Part shown: piece by piece, positions 20,653 through 32,500 of the stretch
How positions within the stretch are numbered: position 1 is the first letter of the stretch
Layout of the letters: each line of letters starts with the position of its first letter
Source: Adiantum capillus-veneris
Lineage: Eukaryota > Streptophyta > Polypodiopsida > Polypodiales > Pteridaceae
Reading direction: 5' to 3'
DNA: 64,000 nucleotides
NCBI GenBank assembly: GCA_014529385.2
Contig: CM043945.1
Coordinates: forward strand, 3,134,312-3,198,311
Translations under genes and position numbers: made by a program
The notes under the pieces: model-generated
What the model saw: the letters and a program-made list of their open reading frames with translations, nothing else
Told to the model about the DNA's origin: nothing
Databases searched by the model: none

Positions 20653-21972
20653 ATGGATACTTCACATACAGGTGATGAGCATGAGAGAGGCGACGAAGAG
20701 TTTTCTTCACCAAGAGATTTTTCCGACCCTCCCCCTACGCCATCTACGCCAAGGATTGTACCAAATCCTATGGAGGCTTTGGTCAAGACAATGTTGGACA
20801 TGATGGCACGACAAGAAGCGAATCGTTTGGCTGCCGAGGAAAGACAGGCAGAGCGTGCGGCACAGAGTGAACAACTCATGCAAGAGTTGGTTCGACATGT
20901 TCTCTCATCAAAATCCGAGCCAGCCAAAGATGTTGGTAGTTCCTCAAGTGGCGCAAGCCGAGATTCAGACTCCAACAACCCAATTACAGAGAAGATCCAG
21001 TTCAGTAATTATGATGTTAAGATGGATGCTACGGTTATTCATTCTTGGTTGCATCAATTTAATGCTTATTTTGCGACAACTAAGAAGACAGGAAATAGCA
21101 AAGTTTTGACAGCAGCTATGTACCTTGCTGGTGATGCCATCAATTGGTACCACGCATGGCAAGAGGCACAGTTAGCCGCGCATCTAGAGGAAGTCGACGA
21201 ATTCACGCCCCTCTCTTTTAGTTGGGCTAATTTCCAAGACAAGCTAAAGGCGCGGTTTATGCCACCTCAGTACCTAGCGAAATTGAAGGACGATTGGCGC
21301 ACTCTCAAGCAAAATGGTATGCCGGTTATGTCTTTTTCTAATCGTGTTTTGCAGTTAGGTACTCAATTACGCAAGTCGGATGATGAACGCAAAGAGGCAT
21401 TCCTTTATGGATTGGACGAGTATATCAAGTACGATGTCAAGGTGCTCGATCCAATCGATCTCAACAAGGCGGTAGCGATTGCTCTCGCACAGGAGATGAA
21501 GCACAACAAGGGAAAGCCTAAGGAGAACAAGACTTCGACAAGTACCTCCCAGACTTCTCAGAACCCTCAGAACGGTAAGAATGGTAACTCTTCTAACCAA
21601 TCTTCCAATAGTCTCTCAGAAAGGAATTCTTCCAATGAACCCAAGGGTAAGGCTAACACAATTGCTAAACCTAAGCTTACTCCAGATGAAAAGGTAGCAC
21701 AAGGAATTGTAGGAGGATATATCACGTCGGAAGAGCAAAGCACTTATTCTAAGGAAGGTCGTTGTTTTCATTGTCACATTAAGGGTCACATAAAAAGAAC
21801 ATGTCCTAAACTTGAATTGAATGAATCTAAAGAATCCACAGAACCCACTTCCTCTATCAATGCAATTACTGATAACATGAGTGTGCCCCAAGTTTTTGTT
21901 GACCCGCCCATTGATGATTCTCTCATTAAATGTTATGGTCAGGTGTCGGGGCAGCGTTTTGTCATTGTTTGA
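20653..21972 (+). CDS. A-II gag polyprotein (capsid and zinc knuckle)
   Basis: The ATG at 20653 opens 439 codons. The N-terminus MDTSHTGDEHERGDEEFS is shared with the other A copies, followed by a short Glu/Arg-rich helix. A retrotransposon capsid domain spans about 115-290 (ATVIHSWLHQFNAYF, AMYLAGDAINWYHAW, FQDKLKARFMPPQ, LKQNGMPVMSFSNRVLQLG). A Ser/Asn-rich linker precedes the zinc knuckle CFHCHIKGHIKRTC (CX2CX4HX4C) near 374. Gag forms the particle and binds RNA. The frame ends (TGA) just before the protease, which lies in a different frame. Intact as far as gag goes. Confidence 0.85.
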   Translation: MDTSHTGDEHERGDEEFSSPRDFSDPPPTPSTPRIVPNPMEALVKTMLDMMARQEANRLAAEERQAERAAQSEQLMQELVRHVLSSKSEPAKDVGSSSSGASRDSDSNNPITEKIQFSNYDVKMDATVIHSWLHQFNAYFATTKKTGNSKVLTAAMYLAGDAINWYHAWQEAQLAAHLEEVDEFTPLSFSWANFQDKLKARFMPPQYLAKLKDDWRTLKQNGMPVMSFSNRVLQLGTQLRKSDDERKEAFLYGLDEYIKYDVKVLDPIDLNKAVAIALAQEMKHNKGKPKENKTSTSTSQTSQNPQNGKNGNSSNQSSNSLSERNSSNEPKGKANTIAKPKLTPDEKVAQGIVGGYITSEEQSTYSKEGRCFHCHIKGHIKRTCPKLELNESKESTEPTSSINAITDNMSVPQVFVDPPIDDSLIKCYGQVSGQRFVIV

Positions 21973-22747
21973 CCCAGGTAGTATGCATGATGTGATCAGT
22001 CCCTCTCTTGTTGAGAGAGCTCGCCTAGAAGTTAGTCAGAAATCTCCTCTCGAGGTCTCTGGCTTTGTTCCCGGTATGGACTCTCTCATCACACAGGAGT
22101 GTCTTGGTGTTTTGTTTACAATTCAACAACAAGCTGCCTTCACTAGAAGATTTTTTGTCTCTCCTCTATCAGGATGTGATATGATTTTGGGCATTCGATG
22201 GTTTCGTGATCTTAACCCTCTCATTGATTGGGAGGCTAACACTTTCACTCTCTATGCCAAAAGTGATACTCCCATTGTCATTCGTGGAGAGGACATTGTT
22301 CATTCTCCCTCCCTCATTGCTAATATGCAGGACAAGATTGAAAGGATTCAGGAGAAGGAGACTCTCTCAGTCTCTTCTTCTCCAAAGCATGATACACATG
22401 ATTTGCATGATGATGATTTGAATGACAATGATAAGCATAATGATTTGCCTGATGATTTGAATGCCAATGATTTGCATGAGGATTTGGATGACCATGACAA
22501 GCATGATGATCAAGATGTGATTTCTCACAAGCATGATGATTTGCATGAAGATGAAGTGATTGTTTACACGGATGATGTGTTAGTTGATGCTTTTTCTAGC
22601 GAAACTAACCTCGTTGCAGATTCGATCAATCACGAAGGATTGATCTTGGCTCTCGAGTCGAGGTCCAAAGAATCCACACAGGAAGATTCGACCATTCAGG
22701 AAGAACCGATCTTGGCTCTCGAGCCTAGATCTCAAGAACACTTATAG
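21945..22747 (+). CDS. A-II protease and His/Asp-rich repeat
   Basis: Relative to gag this frame is shifted by one base at about 21960; the overlap could be a programmed shift or a simple indel. It reads SLFDPGSMHDVISPSLVE and later GCDMILGIRWFRDLNPLIDWE, a retropepsin with Asp-Pro-Gly in place of the usual Asp-Ser/Thr-Gly. After the protease comes KETLSVSSSPKHD, a 65-residue His/Asp repeat (22380-22580), then FSSETNLVADSINHEG and ILALESRSKE. A TAG (22745-22747) ends it where the other copies read CAG, and the same frame continues to 23371. The labelled start is approximate; no good ATG precedes the protease. Confidence 0.7.
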
Positions 22748-23371
22748 GAAGTATTATGTGTTCGCATGATTAGTTCGCACGCATTGTTCGAGTGTTTCAT
22801 TCGTGATCGTTTCCTGTATTTTAGTCAGCGTCTTTATGTGATCCCTTTTCCTAGGCATGACATATTGTACGTTGAGCACGTTTCTATCATGAATGAGCAC
22901 GAATATATGCGAATTGTTCATGAAAAGCTGAAAGATATGCATTCAAGGAAGTCACGTCCCATGTCTCTTCCTTGGCACGACACAGTCGTAGAAAGAGTAC
23001 ATGAAAGTATGAGCACCAAGCATGGGCATTTCCGTTGTGATTTGCCACAATTGATTGCTCTAGATCATAAGAGAAAGATTCGATCTCATTGTTTGTGTGT
23101 GTGTAGTGAACGGTTTGGCACTCCGTCTCTTTGTTCATCTACATTGCATACACAGTCTTTTAGGAAGACAAGATTTTTTCCACTCACTTTACATGGAATA
23201 GGTATGTTCATGGTTTTGTGTTGGAAGTGGTTTCAGGAATTTTCAGCCATGGAGATTCTTGAAGAAGAAAGAAGCATGACTCTAGACGAAGTTGAAGCAT
23301 CGAAGGACCACAACAGACTTTGTGTCGCTTTCGGCGCGGCCCAAAGAAGCAAGCTTTGCAGACATTTATGA
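22748..23371 (+). pseudogene. A-II orphan domain (continuation after TAG)
   Basis: In frame with the protease ORF it continues EVLCVRMISSHALFECFIRDRFLYFSQ..., YVIPFPRHDILYVEHVSIMNEHE, SLPWHDTVVERVHESMS, RKTRFFPLTLHGIGMFMVLCWKWFQEFSAMEILEEERS. This is the fullest copy with A-III. The frame then shifts to 23292-23555 for the tail reaching the LTR. No family was recognised; one hydrophobic stretch (GMFMVLCWKWF) is too short to call a membrane segment. Confidence 0.55.
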
Positions 23372-23504
23372 AGTTCAAGTACCGCACGACCCACAGATCA
23401 GAGTGGGCCAGCGAAGAGTCCCTTCCAGGATTCCGGATGCTATTGGCGATCTCCCTCGGCGCCATTCGGTTCGGTACCAATACCTCACTTTGAAAAGGAG
23501 GGGA

Positions 23505-24557
23505 TGTCACGTGACACATCCAACCCTATGTGTTCGTGGACAAGCTACAACATAGCAAGGGTTCAATCCGTCGCGTCAGTCTAGATTAGAAGTGATGTGG
23601 CACTTTTGTGAGTCTATTCGTAGACCGTGCATCCCCAGTCACTTGGTGTAGATGCATATCCTCTGGTTGCACACAACATGATCATAAGCATCCCCATCAG
23701 AATCCATCAGAATCAGTTAGGGGAATTTTCCAGTGTATTTAGCTTATTTTACCTATTTTTGACATTTATCACTTATTATTTTTAAGTGACTTTTGTTGGA
23801 AAAAAGGTAGGGCAAATTGGGTTAGTTAATATATAAGCAAACCCAAGTTAGCACTAAATGGCAGAAGAGGCAACAGGAGCCAAGCTCAGTAGACAACTTC
23901 TCAAGCAAGAACTTGGTGGATTTCCTCCAAGCAAAGACATCTCCCCTAGTGTTTTTCATCAACATCAGCTTGGCGTTTTCCTCAGCAGTTTCATCGCCAA
24001 GAAGACCTCAGCACTAGCGTTTTGCAGCAAGATCTCATCACCAGACATCCTCATCCCTAGCGTTTTCCAGAACCACAGAACGCCGCCCTTTCTGGCTGGC
24101 GTTTTTCAGCATGCAGCGATTTTCAGCCATAAGAAAACCTGCAAATTCATCCCTAAAGGAGTAGTAGATTCAGCCCAAAGATCATCGGTTTTCAGCCCTA
24201 CAGTAGACGCAGTTTTTCAGCCTTAAAGACAGCAGGAACTAGCGTTTTTCCAAGCGTTTTCAAGCAGGCCAAATTTCAGTCCATAGGGTTTTTGGACAGC
24301 AGATAAAAGATTGCAGATTTCAGCCCTTAGGTTGGTTTCGTCGTCCCCGTCGTCATCGCTGACATAACCTAGACTTGCATCAGTCCCATGCGTCAGCATT
24401 GTACCAGTTTGTGAAATCATAAGTAGACCACTCTCGTCGACGAGAGTGGGGCCTTCGGAGGAGGGTTTTACGTCTCTGGTGTCGTATCTCTCTTCTCTCT
24501 CTATCTCTCAGTCTCATTCACTTGCACGCACAATGTCCATTCACTTTGTTTGTGATC
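23505..24557 (+). repeat. 3' LTR of A-II, left part
   Basis: Begins TGTCACGTGACA after the polypurine tract and breaks off after TTTGTGATC, where A-III starts. Its TATA box is at 23830-23836. Confidence 0.92.
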
Positions 24558-25663
24558 TGTCACGTGACACATCCAACCCTATGTGTCCGTGGACAAGCTA
24601 CAGCATAGCAGAGTTCCCGTCAGTCTAGATTTAGAAGTGAACTGACACTTTTGTGAGTCTATTCGTAGACCGTGCATGCCACATTCCATCAGAATCAGTT
24701 TGGGAATTTTTCAAGTGAGTTTAGCCTATTTTCCCTATTTTTGACAATTTTCACTTATTTTATTTAGTGACTTTTGTTAGGAACTGAGTAGGGCAAATTG
24801 GGTAAGTTAATATATAAGCAACCCAAAGCTAGCACTCAACAGCAGAAGAAGCAGCAGGAGCACATGCTCAATAGGCACCTTCTCTGCAGAACCCCGCAAG
24901 AACCCCTTGGCGTTTAATCTCCCCATCCTCGCCACACCCGCAGGTGCATTTTCCCGCATCAGCAGTACTCGATTCCCCTTGGCGTTTCCAGTCCCTACAT
25001 CATCGCCATATTCAGCACCTGGCGTTTTTCTCCCATGATCGCCAGCCCCCAGATTGTCATCAGATTTTACTAACGCTAGCCAGGGCCAGTAGCGTTTTTG
25101 GTTTTCAGCCAACCCTCAACAGAAGCAGATCAGCGTTTTGGTTTTCAGTCAATGCCGCATCAGAACAACAGCGTTTCAGCCCTATGGAACAACAATAGAA
25201 GCAGCCCAAGTTGGTTGCAGAAGAACCCCCATTTTCAGCCTCGAAAACGCAGCCAAAACAGTCATTTTCAGCCACCAAAACAGTCCCGAATTTCAGCTGT
25301 TAGAAGACCACAGATTTCAGCCCTAAGGTCGCCGTCGTCGTCACCAACATAGTCCCGAATTGCATCAGTCCATTGCATCCGCATTGTACCACTTTGTGCA
25401 ATCAATAGTAGACCGCTCTCGCCGACGAGAGTGGGGCCTTCGGAGGAGGGTTTTACAACCTCTCGGGTGTCGTATCTCTCTTCTCTCTTTCTCTCAGTCT
25501 CGTACACTTGCACGCACAGTGTCCATTCACTTGTTTGTGATCATAGCACCTCCCATTAAGAATGGAAGGCTCTCCCTTCTATAAGAACTAAAAGGAACCT
25601 TGAGCGCACTACGGATCACTCATCTTGAGCAAAGCACAAACAATCATTCCGCTGCACTTAACA
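24558..25663 (+). repeat. 5' LTR of A-III
   Basis: TGTCACGTGACA start, ACTTAACA end, followed by TTGGTATCAGAGC. Confidence 0.93.
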
Positions 25664-26216
25664 TTGGTATCAGAGCTTTGGCAGTGTTTTGTATCACTCA
25701 AGGAAAGAACCACATAATTTTTTTTGCTTGTTGAGGTCACACGAACCCAAGTTCGCTTGGGCGTGTCGATTCCTAATCGTGTTTGTTGAAGAGTGACAGG
25801 AATCCCAAGAAAGAAGGGGTCGTCCAGCCTCCCCTTGTGTCTCTTTTCACTCATTAAGAGCGGACTGTGCACTTAGCGGTCGGCCACTCGACGTGAGGTG
25901 GGAAAAAGCAACCTTGGTGTGAGCGTAAGGCCGCCAAGGGGTGCGCCCGCGGAAAGGAGTAGAACTTGGGTTAAGAGAAGATCCTTCTCAACGCGGTTTG
26001 CAAGCGAAAGAAAACCTCAAGAACCCAAGACCCTCAAGAACCCAAGTTCCTCGTGAACTTAAGAACCAAGACCCTCAAGAACCCAAGTTCCTCGTGAACT
26101 TAAGAACCCAAGACCACAAGAACCCACAAGAACCCAAGATTTCAGTGGATGGTCCTGGATTCAGTGGTGAATTTGGGCTTATCCTGGATTCATCTAGGTA
26201 TATCACTCGAAGCGGA

Positions 26217-26645
26217 ATGGATACTTTGCTTGGAGGTGATGAGCATGAGAGAGGTGACGAAGAGTTTTCCCCACTAGGAGATTTTTCCGACCCTCCTCCT
26301 TCACCATCTACGACACCGATTGCACTAACTCACATGGAGGCTTTCGACAAGAGGATGATGGACAAGAAGTTAGAAGACAACGCAAGAGATGCCGAACGAG
26401 AAGCAGAAAGAAAAGCCTACGAAGACGACATGGCAGCCATAGAGCGCCAGTACCAAGAAAGAATTGCTGCCATAGCGCGTGAGAGCGAGCAAGCACGCTT
26501 GGAAGCCAAAGCAAGACAAGCAGAATATGACCGCGAGACCACAACAAGAATGCAAGCGATGTTGCGACTCTTTTCTCAAATGCAGACACAGATTCAACAA
26601 GATCGGGAAAAGGAGACTCTCAGTCTCTTCTTCTCCAAAGCATGA
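26217..26645 (+). CDS. A-III gag-like N-terminus plus coiled coil
   Basis: The ATG at 26217 begins MDTLLGGDEHERGDEEFSP. From about residue 45 the protein is Glu/Arg/Ala-rich (DNARDAEREAERKAYED, ARLEAKARQAEYDRETT), a long predicted coiled coil ending MQTQIQQDREKETL. It occupies the place of capsid, knuckle and protease in A-II. A two-base loss at about 26621 shifts the frame, so the next part (SVSSSPKHD and the His/Asp repeat) is read in the neighbouring frame. Confidence 0.65.
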   Translation: MDTLLGGDEHERGDEEFSPLGDFSDPPPSPSTTPIALTHMEAFDKRMMDKKLEDNARDAEREAERKAYEDDMAAIERQYQERIAAIARESEQARLEAKARQAEYDRETTTRMQAMLRLFSQMQTQIQQDREKETLSLFFSKA

Positions 26646-26842
26646 CACACAGGATTTGCATGATTGTGTGAAGCATGATGATGATTTGATTGACAATGAT
26701 TTGCATGATGATTTGAATGGTGATGATAAGCATGATGATTTGGATGTCAATGACAAGCATGATGATTTGCATGATCAAGATGTGATTTCTCACCAGCATG
26801 ATGAGTTGCATGAAGATGATGTGATTGTTCACAAAGATGATG
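26622..26842 (+). pseudogene. A-III His/Asp-rich repeat, cut by element G
   Basis: LSVSSSPKHDTQDLHD is followed by repeated DLHDDLN, DKHDDLDV, HDQDVISHQHDELHEDDV to the G insertion at 26842. Coding resumes at 36191 (DVLVDAFSSEAN). Confidence 0.7.
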
Positions 26843-27493
26843 TGAAACCGGCCTGTTCAATCCAAAAAGGGCGGTAGACTTTACTTTAAACCTTGATTTA
26901 GCTTTCACCCATTATTAGTCGTCTATTTTACCTGTACTTTCAAGACACAACAAAGGGGAGAGGGATACAGGCTGCTAGATTGCACCTGTATGAGTAGACG
27001 GACACCAGATTGGCCCCTAACTTAGGCGCCCCTTTCGGTATTTCTTTATTGTTCAAAAGAGGGAATAAACGCTGTGGTTCCCTACAAGCTGCCCCGCACA
27101 AACTCGGCTGAATTTCCACTGTTCCAGCCTGATTTCGGCAGCATAACTGTACTAGAACCCTTCACGGTCAGTATTCCCACGCATTGACCGACTTTCCCGA
27201 CGCATACGGGCACTTTGCAAAACCTGGCGAGAATCTGCAGCACGCTGAATTCTCTGTTTTCAGCCCTGAAAATGCTCCAGATCGCCTGTACAGCGGTCCC
27301 CTTGCGTCCCCGAACCTCCTGGGGGTATTAGGGTCCGTTTAGGGCCAAAACCCTAAACCTGCAAAAATACACAGCAGGCTGTAATTCACTGTTTCGGGCT
27401 CCGTTTCGCGTGCCGGTCGCATCCCTAGCAAGTCCTCGAGCTCCCGCACCTGTAGGGCTACTTGCCCTTTGAATCGGACGAGATTTCTGGCGA
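26843..27493 (-). repeat. Partial LTR of G, tandem to the 3' LTR
   Basis: Carries the terminal 651 bases of the LTR (the CA end in minus-strand sense). It differs from the two full LTRs at roughly ten positions (for example ACCTGTACT against ACTTGTACT), while the full LTRs agree with each other. The junction at 27493/27494 falls at the shared word TGAAACC. Confidence 0.93.
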
Positions 27494-28969
27494 TGAAACC
27501 GGCCTGTTCAATCCAAAAAGGGCGGTAGACTTTACTTTAAACCTTGATTTAGCTTTCACCCATTATTAGTCGTCTATTTTACTTGTACTTTCAAGACACA
27601 ACAAAGGGGAGAGGGATACAGGCTGCTAGATTGCACCTGTATGAGTAGACAGACACCAGATTGGCCCCTAACTTAGGCGCCCCTTTCGGTATTTCTTTAT
27701 TATTCAAAAGAGGGAATAAACGCTGTGGTTCCTACAAGCTGCCCCGCACAAACTCGGCTGAATTTCCACTGTTCCAGCCCGATTTCGGCAACATAACTGT
27801 ACTAGAACCCTTCACGGTCAGTATTCCCACGCATTGACTAACTTTCCCGACGCATACGGGCACTTTGCAAAACCTGGCGAGAATCTGCAGCACGCTGAAT
27901 TCTCTGTTTTCAGCCCTGAAAATGCTCCAGATCGCCTGTACAACGGTCCCCTTGCGTCCCCGAACCACCTGGGGGTATTAGGGTCCGTTTAGGGCCAAAA
28001 CCCTAAACCTGCAAAAATACACAGCAGGCTGTAATTCACTGTTTCGGGCTCCGTTTCGCGTGCCGGTCGCATCCCTAGCAAGTCCTCGAGCTCCCGCACC
28101 TGTAGGGCTACTTGCCCTTTGAATCGGACGAGATTTCTGGCGTGAAACCTCTCCGAATTCACCTGTACCTGCGGGGGGATTAGCCGCTAGCTAATCCAGT
28201 ACCTGTGCAAGAGGCTCTTGCCTCGGCAATCGCGCATGAACCCACACAACTGTACATTGGTCAAATGAAGAGCCCACTAGAGGGGCATAACATACTGCCA
28301 AAGGGGAGAGAGAGGGCAGTGCGTAGCGTGCAGGGCATCACTCCTGGCACCGCACTGTGCATAAGAGGGAAAGCAAGCACTCCATAGCTCTTAACCTGTG
28401 ACAAAATCAGCAAATGAGCCCTTCTTCCCTTCAAATTCAGCGCCAACTCTCTCTTGCATTAGAAACTGCACCAGAATGTGCCACTTGGCACATTTACAAG
28501 CATTTTCCCGTTTCGGGGTTGCCACCTAAAAATATCCCAACCGGTTGCCCAGTTGACTTCACGGCAGAGTAAGAAAATGTTCCCTTTGTCATTCCGGAGG
28601 TAATGACGCCAACACATTTTCAGGTCCCAAAATAGCAGTTCCCTAAATTTTAGGAGATGCTGCCATTATATCTTTCTAGGTCATCCGACCCTCTTTGTAC
28701 ACTGTGGCCACATCCAAAACTGAAATGTAGCCTCTGTAGCAAAGGATTCCACTTTGGCTAGTCAATGACCCCACTTGGCTAACCATAGTCCTTGTCCAAC
28801 CTTAGTGCTCTCTTGCCCTCAGGCCTGGACTCCCTCTGGACAGTTCCACACTAGCTATGCAATGCAGGGCAGTTAGATTTCCCGAGGGGTGTTTCCAAAA
28901 AGTGAAAGTAAATAGATAATAAGAAAGAAATCAACAAAAAGGATAGATAGTAGTCACACGCTGGTGACA
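27494..28969 (-). repeat. 3' LTR of G (complete)
   Basis: Minus-strand sense: starts TGTCACCAGCG, ends CCGGTTTCA. Preceded by the tract AAGAGGGGGGTA (28970-28981). Confidence 0.95.
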
Positions 28970-28982
28970 TACCCCCCTCTTG

Positions 28983-29542
28983 AAATCTCAAACGTCCTCG
29001 TTTGCATCTATGTCGTACATGCTTACTGTCAACACTGATGTATTCAACACCTGTCGACACATATACGACACATACATGCTCATTGTCAACCCTGGTGTAT
29101 TCAACACCTCGTCGACTCATGTATTGCCTGCGTGTGAACCCTGTCCCAATGACATAGTGGTAGCTTCGCACTCTGCCATTGCTTTGAGTCACTAACTTTC
29201 CAATGACAAAATGGTAGCTGCACATTTTGCCACTGTCTTATAGTACACGTTGGATCCCGTAACACTTTCGAGCATACCCAAACCGACAGTTTAAGAATGC
29301 AGTTACACATGTACTCTTTAATAGAAGCAATCACTGTATCCTTGACAGACTGACAAGAAATACTCACTTCTATAGCACTAAGCAAACTTTTGGACATTCC
29401 ATAAGAGCAATTGCCAAACTGACAATCTGTACAGCTCTAACATTCATGTAACAGGTATTTGATTTGAGCTCACTTTAAATACCATGTACATCATTTGTTT
29501 CAGAAGCCGTTGTCACACTGACAATGCATGTAGCTTTGAAAC
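28983..29542 (-). other. 3' untranslated region of G with local tandem duplications
   Basis: Non-coding between the gag-pol stop and the polypurine tract. Contains two diverged 57-base units (about 29018-29074 and 29075-29130) and a second pair of about 65 bases around 29140-29245. Confidence 0.7.
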
Positions 29543-32500
29543 TCAAGGGGTCAAGGTAGGTTGCAAATCGAAGGCTTCCAGGTAAAGTGATAACACAGTT
29601 GGTGACTCTGCAAGTTCACCTTCTTCCATCCACTTAGCATCCATTGGTGGATAGTTTCTGAACTTTACCAAGTAACGCCTAGCAACCTTGCCTTTCACTT
29701 TCCTTTCTTTGTGTGCCAAAATCTGTTCAGGGTCCAAGATCTCGTCAAGTTCCTCGACTTCCGGCTGATCTTCAGCTGGAATAGCTTCTGGCACATCACC
29801 CACATAGGGTCTGAGAAGACTCACATGAAACGCATTGTGAATCTTCCAACTGTCAGGCAATTTCAGCCTATATGCAACATCACTGATTATGTCGCACACT
29901 TGAAAAGGCCCATAGTAACGCATGCTGAGCTTTGGAAACAGTCTTTCCTTGCCCTTCATCTTCTTTAACCTTGCCTTTTCAAACCGTAGAAGCACCCAAT
30001 CACCAAGTGAATATACCACTTCACGACGGTGACGATCAGCTGCTTTCTTTTGCTTTGCCTGAGTCCTTTCTAAGGCCACTTTGACCTTCTTGTACATTTC
30101 ATCCATGTCCTGAACATACTTATCTGCTTCAAATATCTTGTCCTTTGTATGCAGTATGGGAGGAACTTTCTTGCCACCTTCAACTATCTCAAAGGGTGCC
30201 TTGCCAGTTGATGAATGCACTGTATTATTGTATGCATACTCCACCAATGGCAAATACTGCTCCCACTTTCCTTTATGCTCTGACACATAGCACTTGAGCA
30301 GATCTAGGACAGTAGAATTTGCCTCTTCCGACTGCCCATCTGTTTGAGGATGAAATGACGAAGAGAATTTGAGCGTGGTGCCCATATTCTCAAACAAACC
30401 TCTCCAGAACAAACTTGTCATGCGTGGATCACGGTCGCTAACAATCGACTGTGGCATGCCATGATACTTGAAAATATTGCTCATAAACAAGCGTGCCATC
30501 TGATCTGGCTTTATCTTCTTCCTGACAGGAATAAAATGAGCCTGTTTGCTGAATCTGCAAATAATGGTCCAAATACCATCATTTCCTGTCTGCGTTCTTG
30601 GAAGATCAAAGATAAAATCCATAGCAATACTTTCCCATGGTTTATCTGGAATAGGTAGTGGTTGCAATAACCCTGGTGCCTTTTGCCTGTCAAACTTGAC
30701 CTTTTGGCATATTAGGCATTCTCGCACAAAGGCATCCACATCCCTTCTCAATGTAGGCCAATAGAAGAATGTCTCAACCGCTTTCACTGTAGCATCGATA
30801 CCACGATGCCCTGCATACGGTGGGACATGACTCTCTTCCATAACTTTGCGTCGCAATGGCTTTGTGACACACAATCTGCCATGCATCATCATGAACCCGT
30901 CTTTAAGAAGATAGTGTTCATGACGTTGTCCATCCATTAGTTGCTCGAAGACCCTTGCAAAATCTTCATCATTTGCATACTGTTCTCTCATATCATCAAG
31001 TTCATGATGATAAGGAATCGACACAGCTGAAATTTGTGGCTTCCTTGACAAGGCATCAGCCACAACGTTCTTCTTGCCTTCCACATGCACAATCTGAAAA
31101 TGGAACATGGACAAGATATTTGCCCATCGCATATGCTTCTCAGATAACTTTGTCTGTGTCAAGAAGTATCGCAAGGTCTGATGGTCCGTTTGGACAACAA
31201 AGTCTGCACCTAGCAGGTAGTGTTTCCAACTTAAGAGCGCATGAATCACAGCCAGTAACTCTTTCTCATAGACCTGCATGGTCATCTCTGGCCCTTGCAA
31301 AATTCTGCTCTCATAGGCTACTACCCTGCCATCTTGCATTAGCACAGCACCAATGCTACTACCGCAGGCGTCGCACTGGACCACAAATGACTTCCTAAGA
31401 TCTGGCAACACAATGACTGGATCTGAAGTCATCTTTTCCTTTAAGAGATTAAAAGCTGAAATCTCTTTCTGTGTCCATCTAAAGGTGACTGCCTTCTTTT
31501 GAAGAGCATGTAAAGGTGAAGCAATCTCAGCGAAATTTCGGATAAACCTTCTGTAATAGGAGCATAGTCCCAAAAAGCTTCGGACATCATGCACCGTCTT
31601 CAAATTTGGCCATGACTTGATCGCTTCGACTTTTGCAGGATCCATTCTGACACCATCCTTTGAGACAATGTGTCCCAGAAAGTGAATCTCTTCCAGAAAA
31701 AACTCACTTTTCTTTGCATTGATGAGCAACCTATGACTGCGTAGCTCTTTGAACACAATGGCCAAGTGATGCCTATGCTCCTCTTCATTCTTTGAGTAGA
31801 CTATCATGTCATCAAAGAATGTACCAACAAACTGCTGGTGTGGACGGAAAATTCTGTCCATCATCCTATTGAACGTAGCAGGAGCATTTGTGAGACCAAA
31901 GGGCATCACTAAAAATTCGTAAAGGCCAAACGTCGTTCTAAAAGCAGTCTTGTGCACATCCTCTGATCTAATGCGGATCTGATGGTACCCACTCTTTAGA
32001 TCTATCCTGCTAAACATAGCTGCTCCTTCTAATTTGTCCATAATATCATCAATTCTAGGTATAGGGAACCTATTCTTGATGGTATTCTTGTTCAGTGCAC
32101 GATAGTCGATGCACATACGCCATGAGCCATCCTTTTTCTGCACCAACAACACTGGAGAACAGAATGGAGATGAACTGGGCTGAATCAGCCCCTTTTCTAA
32201 CAGCTCCTGTACTTGGCCCATTATCTCTTTCTGCTGAGCCGCACTAACCCTGTACGGAGGCTTATTTGGTGGGCTACTGCCTGGCACCAAATCTATCGCA
32301 TGGTCCTCGGGTCTCTCTGGCGGTAATTGAGACGGTAATGAATCGGAAAAACAGTCACTATACTGTTGTAAAAACATTGACCTTTCTTTATCTAGCACAG
32401 ATAAATTTGATTCATCACAATCTGACACTTCACGTGCAAAAACCAAGTACGCAGAAAGATGCTTTTTCATTACAGAAGTAATAGCAGAAGCTGATACAGT

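Larger units (their letters stand above)
20203..24557 (+). mobile_element. Element A-II (left part): gag-protease-carrying non-autonomous LTR element, 5' LTR lost
   Basis: Similarity to the other A elements starts abruptly at about 20203 inside the leader, so the 5' LTR and PBS are missing. The interior holds leader, gag, protease, His/Asp repeat and orphan ORF. The 3' LTR starts at 23505 and is cut at 24557 by element A-III. Its last part resumes at 38353-38473. This is the only A copy with capsid, zinc knuckle and protease, and thus the best model of the family's ancestral organisation. Confidence 0.88.

Noticed and set aside
20378-20803. 141-codon ORF with Gln-Glu-Pro repeats
   Set aside because: Lies over the leader minisatellite, is out of frame with gag and not kept in other A copies.
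27732-27968. Small ORF repeated identically at 34953-35189
   Set aside because: Repeated only because it lies in both LTRs of G; no coding evidence.
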